The notes below the pieces were generated by a model. It was not told where the DNA came from. It searched no databases and saw only the letters and a list, made by a program, of their open reading frames with translations. Below, piece after piece: positions 44,100-52,660 of a stretch of 56,891 bases of DNA. The DNA is from JBBDJB01 sp040880125 (GTDB lineage Bacteria > Planctomycetota > Planctomycetia > Pirellulales > JBBDJB01). The DNA is taken from positions 1-56,891 of the forward strand of contig JBBDJB010000062.1 of NCBI GenBank assembly GCA_040880125.1, given 5' to 3'. The position numbers were made by a program, and so were the translations under genes. The first letter of the stretch is position 1. The number at the start of each line of letters is the position of its first letter.

Positions 44100-47000
44100 A
44101 TTATCTCCCGGCTGATCAAAAGTTGCTGGTCGCTGCTGAAGTGGGGCCTGGTCGCCGCCATCGCGACGGCGCTGTGCGTGGGCGCGTTCGTCTATTGGCA
44201 GTTGAATGACGAGATTCGCCGCCAGGCGGAACGGCTCATCGCCAGTCATTACACCGACCTTGAGGTATCGCTCCACGCCGCCAGGCGAGTGGAGGGCCAG
44301 GGCATCGAGCTGCGCGGGCTGCGATTAATCGATCCGCGGATCGAGGGCGAGGGGGCGGTGATCGCGTTCGTCGATGAGATCTTTCTCTCGTGCAGTGCCA
44401 ACCTGCAGGACATTGTGCTGAAGGAGTTGTCCGTCCGCGAGGTCGTCATTCGCCGTGCGGAAGTGCGAGCCACGCGGCTGGGCGATCGGCTGTGGAGCCT
44501 GGCCGGGCTATGGCCGCCGCCCCGGCTGAGCGACAGTGCGCCCGACATTCACGTCGAAGGGGCGACGCTTATCATCTCCGATCCCTTCAAGTACCCGGCG
44601 AGCGAGTTGACGCTCCGAAATCTCCAGCTTAGCGCGACCCGCCCGGCCGACACAGGCGATGCCGACTCGCCCGATTCGCTGAAGATCGCCGGATCGTTCG
44701 CGGCCGATACGATCGAGCGTGTTGAGTTCACCGGAAGCATCACGGCCGAACAGGGGCAGCTCGCGCTGGCCGGGCAAGTTCACGGCCTGGCGCTGGGCCG
44801 CGAATTTCGGGAGTCGCTGCCGACAGGGTTGCACGAGCCGCTCGGGCTGCTCTCCTCGCTCCGTGCCGAGGCCAGTGTCGATTTCTCGGTCGACTACGAC
44901 AACCGCCGCCAGAGGAGCGTGCTGCTGCACGCCGTCTGCCGCATTCACCGCGGCCGCATCGAAGACCCACGGCTCCCCTACCCGATCACGGACCTGACTG
45001 CGGAGGTACAGCTCACCGACCAGCAAGTCCTCATTGAGCGTGCTACCGGCCGAAGCGGTCAGACGACGTTCACGCTCAGCGGTCGCCGAAACGGCTATCA
45101 GCCGACCAGCCCCGTGCATCTCGCTGCCACAGCCGAGAACCTATCAATTGATCGCGAACTGTTCGAGAGGCTGTCACCGTCCGCCCGCGAAGTGTGGGAG
45201 AAGTTCCAGCCAACCGGCACCGCAAACGCCAGCATTTCACTTGCGTTCGACGGGCAGGCGTGGCACCCGGAAATAGCTGCCGATCTTCGCGATGTGTCGC
45301 TTCTGTATCACGCCTTTCCCTACCGGCTGGAACACACCACCGGTCAAGTGACTCTCAACGGGAATCACGCGGCGTGGGACGTGGTGGCGTACGCGGGCGG
45401 GGAGCCCGTATACGTTCGCGGCGACCTGGTCGATCCGGGGCCGCAGGCAGTCGGCTGGATGGAGGTCGACGCGAAGAACGTCCCGCTGGACGAGAAGCTA
45501 CTTTTCGCGCTGAAGCCGGAGGCTCAGCAAGTGGTGGGCGCCTTCAATCCCCGCGGCACCGCAGATGTCTATTGGCTCGCCCGCCGAGAGGATCCCCGCT
45601 CCGAGCAAATGCAGACACAACTGGACGTCACGCTGCGAGGTTGTTCGATCCGCTACGACGGCTTCGCTTACCCGCTCAGCAACATCAACGGCGAAATCCA
45701 CGCCAAGGACGATCATTGGACATTCCGCGAGCTCAAAGGCACTAACGACACGGGCTTTGTCACGTGTGACGGCACATTTGCTCCGGGCCCGAAGGGGAAG
45801 GAGCTGACGCTTAACTTCACCGGTAGCGACGTCCCGCTGGAGGAGGAGTTGAGGGCGGCTCTTTCGCCGGCGGCTCGGCGGATGTGGGATCTGCTCAAGC
45901 CGCGGGGCCGCGTCGATCTGGTGGCCTCGCTCAACCATGTGATCGGACAAGGCGAGCCGAAATTGGCGGTGGATATCACGCACCTGGGCGAATCGACGTC
46001 GATCGAGCCGGTGCATTTTCCTTACCAGTTCGCGAAGCTGCAGGGGAAGATCGCCTATCGCAGTGGAACCGTCTATCTACAGCGGCTGCGGGCCGAACAC
46101 GGGACCACCGAGATTGCCCTGGACGGGACGTGCGAGATTCATCCTGGTGGTGGCTGGGAGTTGAACCTGGCGGAGCTGTCGGCCGAACGCGTCCAGACCG
46201 ATCGCGATCTGCTCGTAGCGCTGCCGGCGGGCTTGCGCACGGCCCTGAGCGAGCTAGATCCCTCGGGCACCGTCAACATGAACGGATGGCTGAAGCTGGC
46301 GCAGCGCAATCCCGAGGCACCACCTTCCTCGCAGTGGGATTTGACGGTCAATCTGCACCAGGCAAACCTCGACTGCGGTGTGCCGCTCTCCAACATCCGC
46401 GGCGGTCTGCGACTGACGGGCGGATGGGATGGTCGCCGCTTTCAATCACTCGGTGAGCTGGACATCGACTCGCTCACTTTTCAGGGATCGCAGGTCACCG
46501 ACGTGCACGGCCCGCTGTGGATCGAGAACGAGCGAGTTCTGCTGGGAGAGTGGGTCGGCAAACAGAATAATCTGCCGCCGCGCCACGTCACCGGGCATCT
46601 CTACGGCGGCGCGATCATCGGCGACGGCTGGGTGATGCTCGAAGAACACCCCCGCTTCGCGCTGGAAGCGACGCTCAACGCCGGCGACCTGGCGCGGTTC
46701 GTCAAGGAGCGCGTTCCGGGAAGACAGATGATCCGCGGGGCGGTACAGGCGGATATTCATCTCAAGGGAGCGGGCCGCTCGCTGCACGCGCTGGAGGGCT
46801 TCGGCGAGATTCATCTCCGCGACGCCGACATCTACGAACTGCCGGTCGTTGTGGCGCTGCTGAAAGTGCTCAGCGTCCGCTCGCCCGACCGCACGGCCTT
46901 CACCACCAGCGACATGAAGTTTCGCGTGCAGGGGGACGACATTACCTTCGACCAGCTCGACCTCTTGGGCGATGCGGTGAGCCTGTACGGCCGCGGCACG

Positions 47001-47291
47001 ATGAACCTCGACCGGGAGTTGGACCTGACGTTTCACTCGATCATCGGGCGGAACGATCTACCCCTGCCGGCGCTGCGGCAACTAGTCGGCCAGGCGAGCG
47101 AGCAAATTATGCAGATTCACGTGGCCGGCAACTTCGAAAACCCTCAGATCACAAATCAGCCATTTCCCCGGGTGAACCAGGCCCTACAACAATTACAGTC
47201 CGAACTGGAGCGGCCGGTTCCCCGTCAATCGCTATGGTCCGATCCGCGGCGATGGTTCTCCGAAGGCGAGCCATCGCCCCGACGATATTAG
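44100..47291 (+). CDS. AsmA-like envelope protein with a likely ATT start
   Basis: The 1063-residue product begins with an inner-membrane anchor (SLLKWGLVAAIATALCVGAFVYW) followed by a very long beta-repeat region of AsmA/YhdP type, whose C-terminal part (ALEGFGEIHLRDADIYELPVVVALLKVL to LDLTFHSIIGRNDLP) matches the AsmA-like C-terminal domain. Such proteins bridge the periplasm and are implicated in phospholipid transport to the outer membrane. A stop at 44091-44093 closes the frame, and the first GTG (44178) would cut through the anchor. ATT at 44100, 9 bases after AAGGA, is the best start; CTG at 44112 is the alternative. Confidence 0.83.
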   Translation: MISRLIKSCWSLLKWGLVAAIATALCVGAFVYWQLNDEIRRQAERLIASHYTDLEVSLHAARRVEGQGIELRGLRLIDPRIEGEGAVIAFVDEIFLSCSANLQDIVLKELSVREVVIRRAEVRATRLGDRLWSLAGLWPPPRLSDSAPDIHVEGATLIISDPFKYPASELTLRNLQLSATRPADTGDADSPDSLKIAGSFAADTIERVEFTGSITAEQGQLALAGQVHGLALGREFRESLPTGLHEPLGLLSSLRAEASVDFSVDYDNRRQRSVLLHAVCRIHRGRIEDPRLPYPITDLTAEVQLTDQQVLIERATGRSGQTTFTLSGRRNGYQPTSPVHLAATAENLSIDRELFERLSPSAREVWEKFQPTGTANASISLAFDGQAWHPEIAADLRDVSLLYHAFPYRLEHTTGQVTLNGNHAAWDVVAYAGGEPVYVRGDLVDPGPQAVGWMEVDAKNVPLDEKLLFALKPEAQQVVGAFNPRGTADVYWLARREDPRSEQMQTQLDVTLRGCSIRYDGFAYPLSNINGEIHAKDDHWTFRELKGTNDTGFVTCDGTFAPGPKGKELTLNFTGSDVPLEEELRAALSPAARRMWDLLKPRGRVDLVASLNHVIGQGEPKLAVDITHLGESTSIEPVHFPYQFAKLQGKIAYRSGTVYLQRLRAEHGTTEIALDGTCEIHPGGGWELNLAELSAERVQTDRDLLVALPAGLRTALSELDPSGTVNMNGWLKLAQRNPEAPPSSQWDLTVNLHQANLDCGVPLSNIRGGLRLTGGWDGRRFQSLGELDIDSLTFQGSQVTDVHGPLWIENERVLLGEWVGKQNNLPPRHVTGHLYGGAIIGDGWVMLEEHPRFALEATLNAGDLARFVKERVPGRQMIRGAVQADIHLKGAGRSLHALEGFGEIHLRDADIYELPVVVALLKVLSVRSPDRTAFTTSDMKFRVQGDDITFDQLDLLGDAVSLYGRGTMNLDRELDLTFHSIIGRNDLPLPALRQLVGQASEQIMQIHVAGNFENPQITNQPFPRVNQALQQLQSELERPVPRQSLWSDPRRWFSEGEPSPRRY

Positions 47292-47431
47292 CTTTGAGAT
47301 CAACTTTCACATTCAGGGGCCAATGAAGCACGACACCAGGCCAAGCAACGCGCTCCTACACTTTCATATAGGTGGATGACCTTTCGTCGAAGCGGTTCGT
47401 TCGTCCAATCCGTTGCGAGGAGGTTCGATCG

Positions 47432-47761
47432 ATGAGCATGGGACACATGGCCGGAATCGGCGGCAGCGCTGCCGGCGCTCCGCTGGCGCAAACTCGTGGG
47501 AGCGAAACCGAGCGTTCGCAACAGGACGCCGCCGCCCACGAGCGGCAAGTTCGGCAGGATCAGCACGCCGAAAATGTCGCTGGCGTGGGGCAAACCGAAC
47601 AAGACGAGCAAGCGTCGGACCGCGACGCCGACGGACGGCGACTCTGGGAGCGGCAGGAAAACTCGTCGGATTCGCAAGACGAGCACGCATCGCAAGGCCC
47701 CCAGCGGCTCTCGAAAGACCCGACAGGGCAAAGCGGCAATGCGATCGATCTGACCGGATAG
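47432..47761 (+). CDS. Small charged protein of planctomycete type
   Basis: The 109-residue product starts MSMGHMAGIGGSAAGAPLAQ and continues as a Gln/Asp/Glu/Arg-rich sequence without hydrophobic segments (RQVRQDQHAENVAGVGQTEQ, SDRDADGRRLWERQE). From memory, proteins with the same first 20 residues are widespread in planctomycetes, often of unknown role, and I know no function. GAGGAGG lies 10 bases upstream of the ATG, strongly supporting this start. It is probably disordered. It follows the AsmA-like gene by about 140 bases and precedes dapF. Confidence 0.8.
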   Translation: MSMGHMAGIGGSAAGAPLAQTRGSETERSQQDAAAHERQVRQDQHAENVAGVGQTEQDEQASDRDADGRRLWERQENSSDSQDEHASQGPQRLSKDPTGQSGNAIDLTG

Positions 47762-47892
47762 CTGCTGCCCAGCGATCGCATCGACTTCGATTGCTCGATA
47801 CGCCGACCGTCCGTAGAATATGACTCTCGACAGGAGCCGCCCGACCGGCCCGACGCATTCTTCTACTTACCGACGCCGGACCAGACTCTTTC

Positions 47893-48726
47893 ATGCGCTT
47901 CACCAAGATGCACGGCGCCGGCAACGACTATATCTACGTCGACTGCTTTGCGCAGTCGCCGCCCAAGGATCCGGCGGAGCTGGCCCGGCGGATTTCTGAC
48001 CGGCACTTCGGAGTTGGCGGTGACGGCTTGATCCTGATCTGCCCCTCGGAGCAGGCACACGCCCGGATGCGAATGTTCAACGCCGATGGATCGGAAGCCG
48101 AAATGTGCGGCAACGGAATCCGCTGCGTCGCCAAGTACGTCTACGATCACGGCATCGCTCGCGAGGAGACGCTGCGGATCGAGACCGGCCGCGGAGTGCT
48201 GACGCTCGACCTTTCCATTCACGCCGGCAAAGTTGACCGTGTCCGCGTCGATATGGGCGAACCGCTGCTGGCGGCCGAGCAGATTCCGACCACGCTGCCC
48301 GGCGACCCGGTCGTTGATGTGCCGCTGGTGATCGATGGCCGCGAGCTTCGTGCCACGTGCGTCTCGATGGGCAATCCGCACTGCGTCGTATTTGTGGATC
48401 GGTTGAGCGACGAGCAAGTGCTGGGGCTGGGGCCACGCATCGAGACGAGCGAGCACTTTCCGCGACGAACGAACGTGGAGTTTGTGGAGGTGATCTCGCC
48501 TCGGGCGCTTCGGCAGCGAACGTGGGAGCGAGGCAGCGGCGAGACGCTGGCCTGCGGAACCGGCGCCTGCGCCGTCTGCGTAGCGGGTGTGCTGAACCAG
48601 CGTAGCGAGCGGAAGGTGGAGATCGAACTGCTCGGCGGGAATTTGGAGATCGAGTGGCAGGAGGCGACGGGCCACGTGATGATGACCGGACCGGCCGAAG
48701 AGGTCTTTTCCGGCGAGTGGCCATAG
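47893..48726 (+). CDS. dapF: Diaminopimelate epimerase
   Basis: The 277-residue enzyme converts LL- to meso-diaminopimelate for lysine and peptidoglycan synthesis. Both catalytic cysteines are present: NADGSEAEMCGNGIRC (Cys72) and GETLACGTGACA (Cys221). Family starts FTKMHGAGNDYIYVD and GVGGDGLILI are complete. The ATG at 47893 begins the first strand. Its presence fits a peptidoglycan wall, which planctomycetes have now been shown to possess. It is followed by a DUF374 acyltransferase gene after 63 bases on the same strand. Confidence 0.96.
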   Translation: MRFTKMHGAGNDYIYVDCFAQSPPKDPAELARRISDRHFGVGGDGLILICPSEQAHARMRMFNADGSEAEMCGNGIRCVAKYVYDHGIAREETLRIETGRGVLTLDLSIHAGKVDRVRVDMGEPLLAAEQIPTTLPGDPVVDVPLVIDGRELRATCVSMGNPHCVVFVDRLSDEQVLGLGPRIETSEHFPRRTNVEFVEVISPRALRQRTWERGSGETLACGTGACAVCVAGVLNQRSERKVEIELLGGNLEIEWQEATGHVMMTGPAEEVFSGEWP

Positions 48727-48789
48727 CGGGAAAGTCTCGCACGCTCGGGTTTGTATCGCAGAAGCGCGCAGCGGCAGGGAAGCCAAAGC

Positions 48790-49596
48790 ATGAAGATCAA
48801 GCATCCGTTGTTGATTCGCGGTAGCGGTCTGCTCGCCGCTACGACCATCCGGAAGTGGATGGGCACGCTCGATTACAAGGCGATTTACTACGACCCGACG
48901 GTCGATCCCTGCCGCGTCGATTGTCACGGTCAGAAGATCTACATCTTCTGGCATGAGAACATTCTCTTCCCGCTCTATCTCCGCGGCCATTGCAACCTGG
49001 TGATGCTGCTCAGCCGGCACAACGATGCCGAAATTCTCTCGCGCGTGGCCTATCATCTGGGTTTCGATTTCGTGCGTGGCTCGACTTATCGCGGCGCGGC
49101 TGCCGCGCTGCGCCAACTGTTGCGGAAGAGCCGCCACATGCACCTGACACTGACTCCCGACGGGCCGCGGGGGCCGCGGCGCCAACTTGCCCAGGGGCCG
49201 ATCTACCTCGCCTCGAAGCTGGGCATCCCGCTGGTGGTGATGGGGTTCGGCTACGACCGGCCGTGGCGGGCCCCAACGTGGGATCAGTTCGCCATTCCCC
49301 GGCCGTACTCGCGCGCCCGAGCGATCATCAGCCCGGCGATCACGATCCCTCCGCAGCTCGATCGTGATCAGATGGAAGCCTCCCGGTTGGACATCGAGCG
49401 GCTGCTCAACCGGTTGACCAAGGAAGCCGAGCTGTGGGCTTACTCCGGCGTGCAGGCTGTCGATCAATGGCCGATGCACCGCCAATGCCGGCCGCTTTCG
49501 GTGCGGACCCATACTCCGGCCGCCTTTCTCACCGGCACGCTCCCCCTGGCTGTCACTCCCGACGCGCCCGCAGACGGACTTCGCCGCGCGGGCTGA
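48790..49596 (+). CDS. DUF374 lysophospholipid acyltransferase family protein
   Basis: The 268-residue product belongs to the DUF374 group, related to LPLAT acyltransferases: IYIFWHENILFPLYL with the catalytic-type His, LSRHNDAEILSRVAYHLGFD, RGSTYRGAAAALRQLLR, and LTLTPDGPRGPRRQLAQGPIYLAS, the DGPRGP motif of the family. It probably acylates a lipid or lipid A-like glycolipid at the inner membrane. The ATG at 48790 (MKIKHPLLIRGSG) starts the conserved N-terminus. It lies between dapF and xseA, and the next gene is 267 bases away, so co-transcription with xseA is uncertain. Confidence 0.9.
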   Translation: MKIKHPLLIRGSGLLAATTIRKWMGTLDYKAIYYDPTVDPCRVDCHGQKIYIFWHENILFPLYLRGHCNLVMLLSRHNDAEILSRVAYHLGFDFVRGSTYRGAAAALRQLLRKSRHMHLTLTPDGPRGPRRQLAQGPIYLASKLGIPLVVMGFGYDRPWRAPTWDQFAIPRPYSRARAIISPAITIPPQLDRDQMEASRLDIERLLNRLTKEAELWAYSGVQAVDQWPMHRQCRPLSVRTHTPAAFLTGTLPLAVTPDAPADGLRRAG

Positions 49597-49863
49597 GCGG
49601 TTTTCCGAATCACAAGTGGAAGTGAACGCCGCTGGCGGTTTGCGGTTAGGTTTTCAGGGCCGCTCCGGGCGCGAAGGGCCGGCCACCGGATTCGGTCGGC
49701 ATAGTTGCCATGGGAGCCGGATGCGCAATGGTGGTGCGCATACACGTCCGCCGCGTTATCGCGGGGTGTCGGACGAGGCCGTCCCAGCCTAAAATGGCAG
49801 TGCGGCGGCACGTGCGCCGCGCGATGCCGTTCTCCTTTACGACATTCGATGTTTTGAGCCTGC

Positions 49864-51114
49864 ATGAGCCGCGATACCGCCAGCATCGCCAAACCCGACA
49901 GCCAGCCGGTGCTGTCCGTCTCTCAGTTGACCGATCAGGTCAAGATGCTGCTGGAAAGCGCGTTCACGTCGGTGTGGGTGACGGGCGAAATCTCGAACTT
50001 CGCCCGGCCGCAATCGGGCCACTGCTATTTCACGCTCAAGGACGACCAGTCGCAGATTCGCGCGGTGATGTGGCGCGGCACGGCCGTCCGCATGCGGATC
50101 GACCTGAGCGACGGGATGGAGGTGATCTGCCAGGGGCATTTGGACGTGTACGCGCCCCGGGGCAGCTATCAACTGGTCGTCGAGGCGCTCTATCCGAAAG
50201 GGATGGGCGCACTGGAGCTGGCGCTTCGGAAGTTGCGGGACAAGCTGGCGGCGGAAGGATTGTTCGACCCGGCCCGCAAACGGCCGCTGCCGGCGTTCCC
50301 CCAGACGATTGCCCTGGTGACCAGTCCCACTGGTGCGGCCGTGCGCGACTTTCTCGAAGTGTTGCGCCGCCGCTGGCGGGGCGTTCGGGTATTGGTTGTG
50401 CCGACGCGCGTGCAGGGTGACGGATCGGCCGATGAGATCGCCGCAGCGATACGCATCGCCAATCGCTTGAAGCTCCCCATCGACGTTCTCGTCGTCGGGC
50501 GCGGTGGCGGCAGCCTGGAGGACTTGTGGGCGTTTAACGAAGAGGTGGTCGTGCGGGCGATTGCCGGCTCGCGGATACCAGTCATCTCGGCGGTGGGGCA
50601 TGAGATCGACGTCACACTGTCGGATATGGCGGCCGACGTGCGGGCGCTCACGCCCAGTGAAGCAGCCGAGCGCGTCGTCCCTTCGACGGCGGACGTGGTC
50701 GCTTCGCTGCAATCGTACCTACAGCGGCTCGCCTCGGCGATGCGCCGCCGCGCGCAGCTCTCCCGCGCGAGGCTCGACGCGGTGTCCGCGCATCGACTGT
50801 TTCGGCGGCCGCTGGATCATATTCACGATCTCGAGAGGCGGCTCGACGAGCTGTCGCTCCAATCGCAACGGGCGATGCGGCGAGTCGAGCGATCGGCACG
50901 AGCGCGGACGGACATTTTGTCGGGGAAGCTGCACTCGCTTAGTCCGCTCGCCGTGCTGGCGCGCGGCTACAGTTTGACTACGCACATGATCGACGGACGG
51001 TTGGTGCGCGACGCGAGAGAGCTTTCGCCCGGAGACCGGATCGCGACACGCTTCGCTCAAGGAGAGGCGCTGAGTGAAGTGCGCGAGATCAAGGACGTAC
51101 AGAACGGTGAATAA
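49864..51114 (+). CDS. xseA: Exodeoxyribonuclease VII large subunit
   Basis: The 416-residue product is XseA, which together with XseB degrades single-stranded DNA. The N-terminal OB fold includes LSVSQLTDQVKMLLESAFTSVWVTGEI and GHCYFTLKDDQSQIRAVMW. The catalytic domain shows LVTSPTGAAVRDFLEVLRRR, DVLVVGRGGGSLEDLWAFNEE, and ISAVGHEIDVTLSDMAADVRALTPSEAAE. Coiled helices and a C-terminal GYSLTTHM strand follow. The length is typical. xseB is next, but the two are separated by 214 bases of repeats rather than the usual short spacing. Confidence 0.97.
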   Translation: MSRDTASIAKPDSQPVLSVSQLTDQVKMLLESAFTSVWVTGEISNFARPQSGHCYFTLKDDQSQIRAVMWRGTAVRMRIDLSDGMEVICQGHLDVYAPRGSYQLVVEALYPKGMGALELALRKLRDKLAAEGLFDPARKRPLPAFPQTIALVTSPTGAAVRDFLEVLRRRWRGVRVLVVPTRVQGDGSADEIAAAIRIANRLKLPIDVLVVGRGGGSLEDLWAFNEEVVVRAIAGSRIPVISAVGHEIDVTLSDMAADVRALTPSEAAERVVPSTADVVASLQSYLQRLASAMRRRAQLSRARLDAVSAHRLFRRPLDHIHDLERRLDELSLQSQRAMRRVERSARARTDILSGKLHSLSPLAVLARGYSLTTHMIDGRLVRDARELSPGDRIATRFAQGEALSEVREIKDVQNGE

Positions 51115-51124
51115 AGAACAGAGT

Positions 51125-51269
51125 GGCACAGACATAGGGAGATCGTGGCACAGGCATTCCAGTCTGTGCGGAATAGCGGCACTGCTGGAGAAGCCCGCCG
51201 TGGCCGCCGGAGTCATATGCGAAGTAGAAGGCCCTCTCCCCGACCCTCTCCCAGAGGGAGAGGGAGTAA
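51125..51269. repeat. Repeat cluster between xseA and xseB
   Basis: The space holds a half copy of the GGCACAGAC hairpin (51125-51134), a full one (51146-51170), a GTGCCAC-hairpin fragment (AGAAGCCCGCCGTGGC, about 51189-51204), and a CCCTCTCCC...GAGAGGGAG palindrome pair (51233-51269). Four elements from three families thus sit inside an operon. Confidence 0.8.
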
Positions 51270-51328
51270 GACGGTGAACCGGAAGACATCAACAACACAA
51301 TCCTCCACCCTAGGGAGCCGAAGTCGGC

Positions 51329-51724
51329 ATGGGTAAAAAATCTACATCGGCGGACGTCGAACTGTGCTTTGAAGACGCGCTGGAGAAGCTCGAAGAGACC
51401 GTCCGCGCGCTGGAAGAAGGCGAGTTGGGTCTGGCCGAAGCACTCCATCGCTACGAGGACGGAGTGAAGCATCTGAAGCGGTGCTATGCGCTGCTGGAGA
51501 ATGCCCAGCGCCGTATTGAGCTGGTGACGGGGGTCGATGAGAACGGCAATCCCAGGACCACGCCGCTGGACGACGCGGAAGCCGGCAGCCTCGATGAGAA
51601 GGCCGAGTCGCGCGGGAAGCGGCGTTCGCAGCCGGTGGAAGGTAAGCGGCCCGCCCGCGATCACGGCGCCAGCGACGACGCCGCCAGCGGGAACGACATA
51701 GACTCTCCGGGCAGCCTCTTTTAG
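51329..51724 (+). CDS. xseB: Exodeoxyribonuclease VII small subunit
   Basis: The 131-residue product has the XseB core over about residues 10-65 (FEDALEKLEETVRALEEGELGLAEALHRYEDGV, then LLENAQRRIELV). The C-terminal half is an extended charged tail (GKRRSQPVEGKRPARDHG) that makes it nearly twice the usual 70-80 residues. XseB forms the coiled-coil part of the ExoVII complex. The ATG at 51329 is preceded by GGGAGC. It is followed by the polyprenyl synthase gene 45 bases on. Confidence 0.93.
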   Translation: MGKKSTSADVELCFEDALEKLEETVRALEEGELGLAEALHRYEDGVKHLKRCYALLENAQRRIELVTGVDENGNPRTTPLDDAEAGSLDEKAESRGKRRSQPVEGKRPARDHGASDDAASGNDIDSPGSLF

Positions 51725-51769
51725 AATGTTAATTAGGAATATTCGCACACCACCCAGGCGCACCCATCG

Positions 51770-52660
51770 ATGGTTCAGACGCAGCGCAGTCGACCGGCCG
51801 TAGCGGAGCTGCGAGAGATGATCGACGCGGCCCTGGAGGAGTGTCTCCGGCTCGGCGTTGGCTGCCCCCCTGCCCTGCAAGAAGCCATCCGCTACAGCGT
51901 GCTGGGGTCCGGCAAGCGGCTGCGACCGCGGCTGGTGTTGATGGCCGCCCAGGCGTGCGGCGGCGACGTTGTGTCGGCGCTGCCGGTCGCGTGTGCCGTC
52001 GAACTGGTGCACGCCTACTCGCTGGTTCATGACGACTTGCCGGCGATGGACGACGACGACTTGCGCCGCGGACGCCCGACCTGTCACAAGGCCTTCGGCG
52101 AGGCGACGGCCATTCTGGTAGGCGATGCCCTGCTGACGCAGGCGTTCGGCATCCTGGCTGAGCGAGTCCAGCCGCCAGAGGTGGCCGCCCTCTGTTGCGG
52201 GGAACTGGCACGGGCCGCCGGGGCGTGCGGAATGGTGGGTGGCCAGGCGGCCGACTTGGAGAGCGAGTCGGGCGGAGGCGACGTGGAATTGCTCGAATCC
52301 ATCCACCGGCGCAAAACCGGCGCCATGCTGCGGGTTTCGCTTCGCTTGGGCGGCATCGTTGCCGGCGCCGACGCCGAGCGAATTGATGCGCTGGACCGAT
52401 ATGGTACTAAGCTCGGGCTGGCCTTTCAAATCACCGACGATCTTTTGGACGCCGCCGGCAACCAGGACGCCGCGGGCAAACGCGTCGGCAAGGATCACCG
52501 CCGGGGGAAGCTCACTTATCCCGGATTGCTCGGCGTGGAGGAGAGCCGCCGCCGGGCCACCGCGCTGGTCGACGCGGCCATCGACTCGCTCGCGCCGTTT
52601 GGCAATCGGGCGATGGAACTTTCGGCCTTGGCTCGCTACATCTTGGAAAGGGATCGTTGA
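51770..52660 (+). CDS. ispA: Polyprenyl diphosphate synthase (farnesyl/geranylgeranyl type)
   Basis: The 296-residue product is a trans-prenyltransferase with the first Asp-rich motif in LVHDDLPAMDDDDLRRG (starting at residue 88) and the second in FQITDDLLD (residue 223), plus YSVLGSGKRLRPRL and GGQAADLES. It condenses isopentenyl diphosphate with allylic diphosphates to C15-C20 products. The residue pattern upstream of the first motif (CAVELVHAYSL, with Tyr near DD) suits a farnesyl or geranylgeranyl product but does not fix it. It is placed after xseB and overlaps the dxs start by one base, a classic isoprenoid operon. Confidence 0.95.
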   Translation: MVQTQRSRPAVAELREMIDAALEECLRLGVGCPPALQEAIRYSVLGSGKRLRPRLVLMAAQACGGDVVSALPVACAVELVHAYSLVHDDLPAMDDDDLRRGRPTCHKAFGEATAILVGDALLTQAFGILAERVQPPEVAALCCGELARAAGACGMVGGQAADLESESGGGDVELLESIHRRKTGAMLRVSLRLGGIVAGADAERIDALDRYGTKLGLAFQITDDLLDAAGNQDAAGKRVGKDHRRGKLTYPGLLGVEESRRRATALVDAAIDSLAPFGNRAMELSALARYILERDR

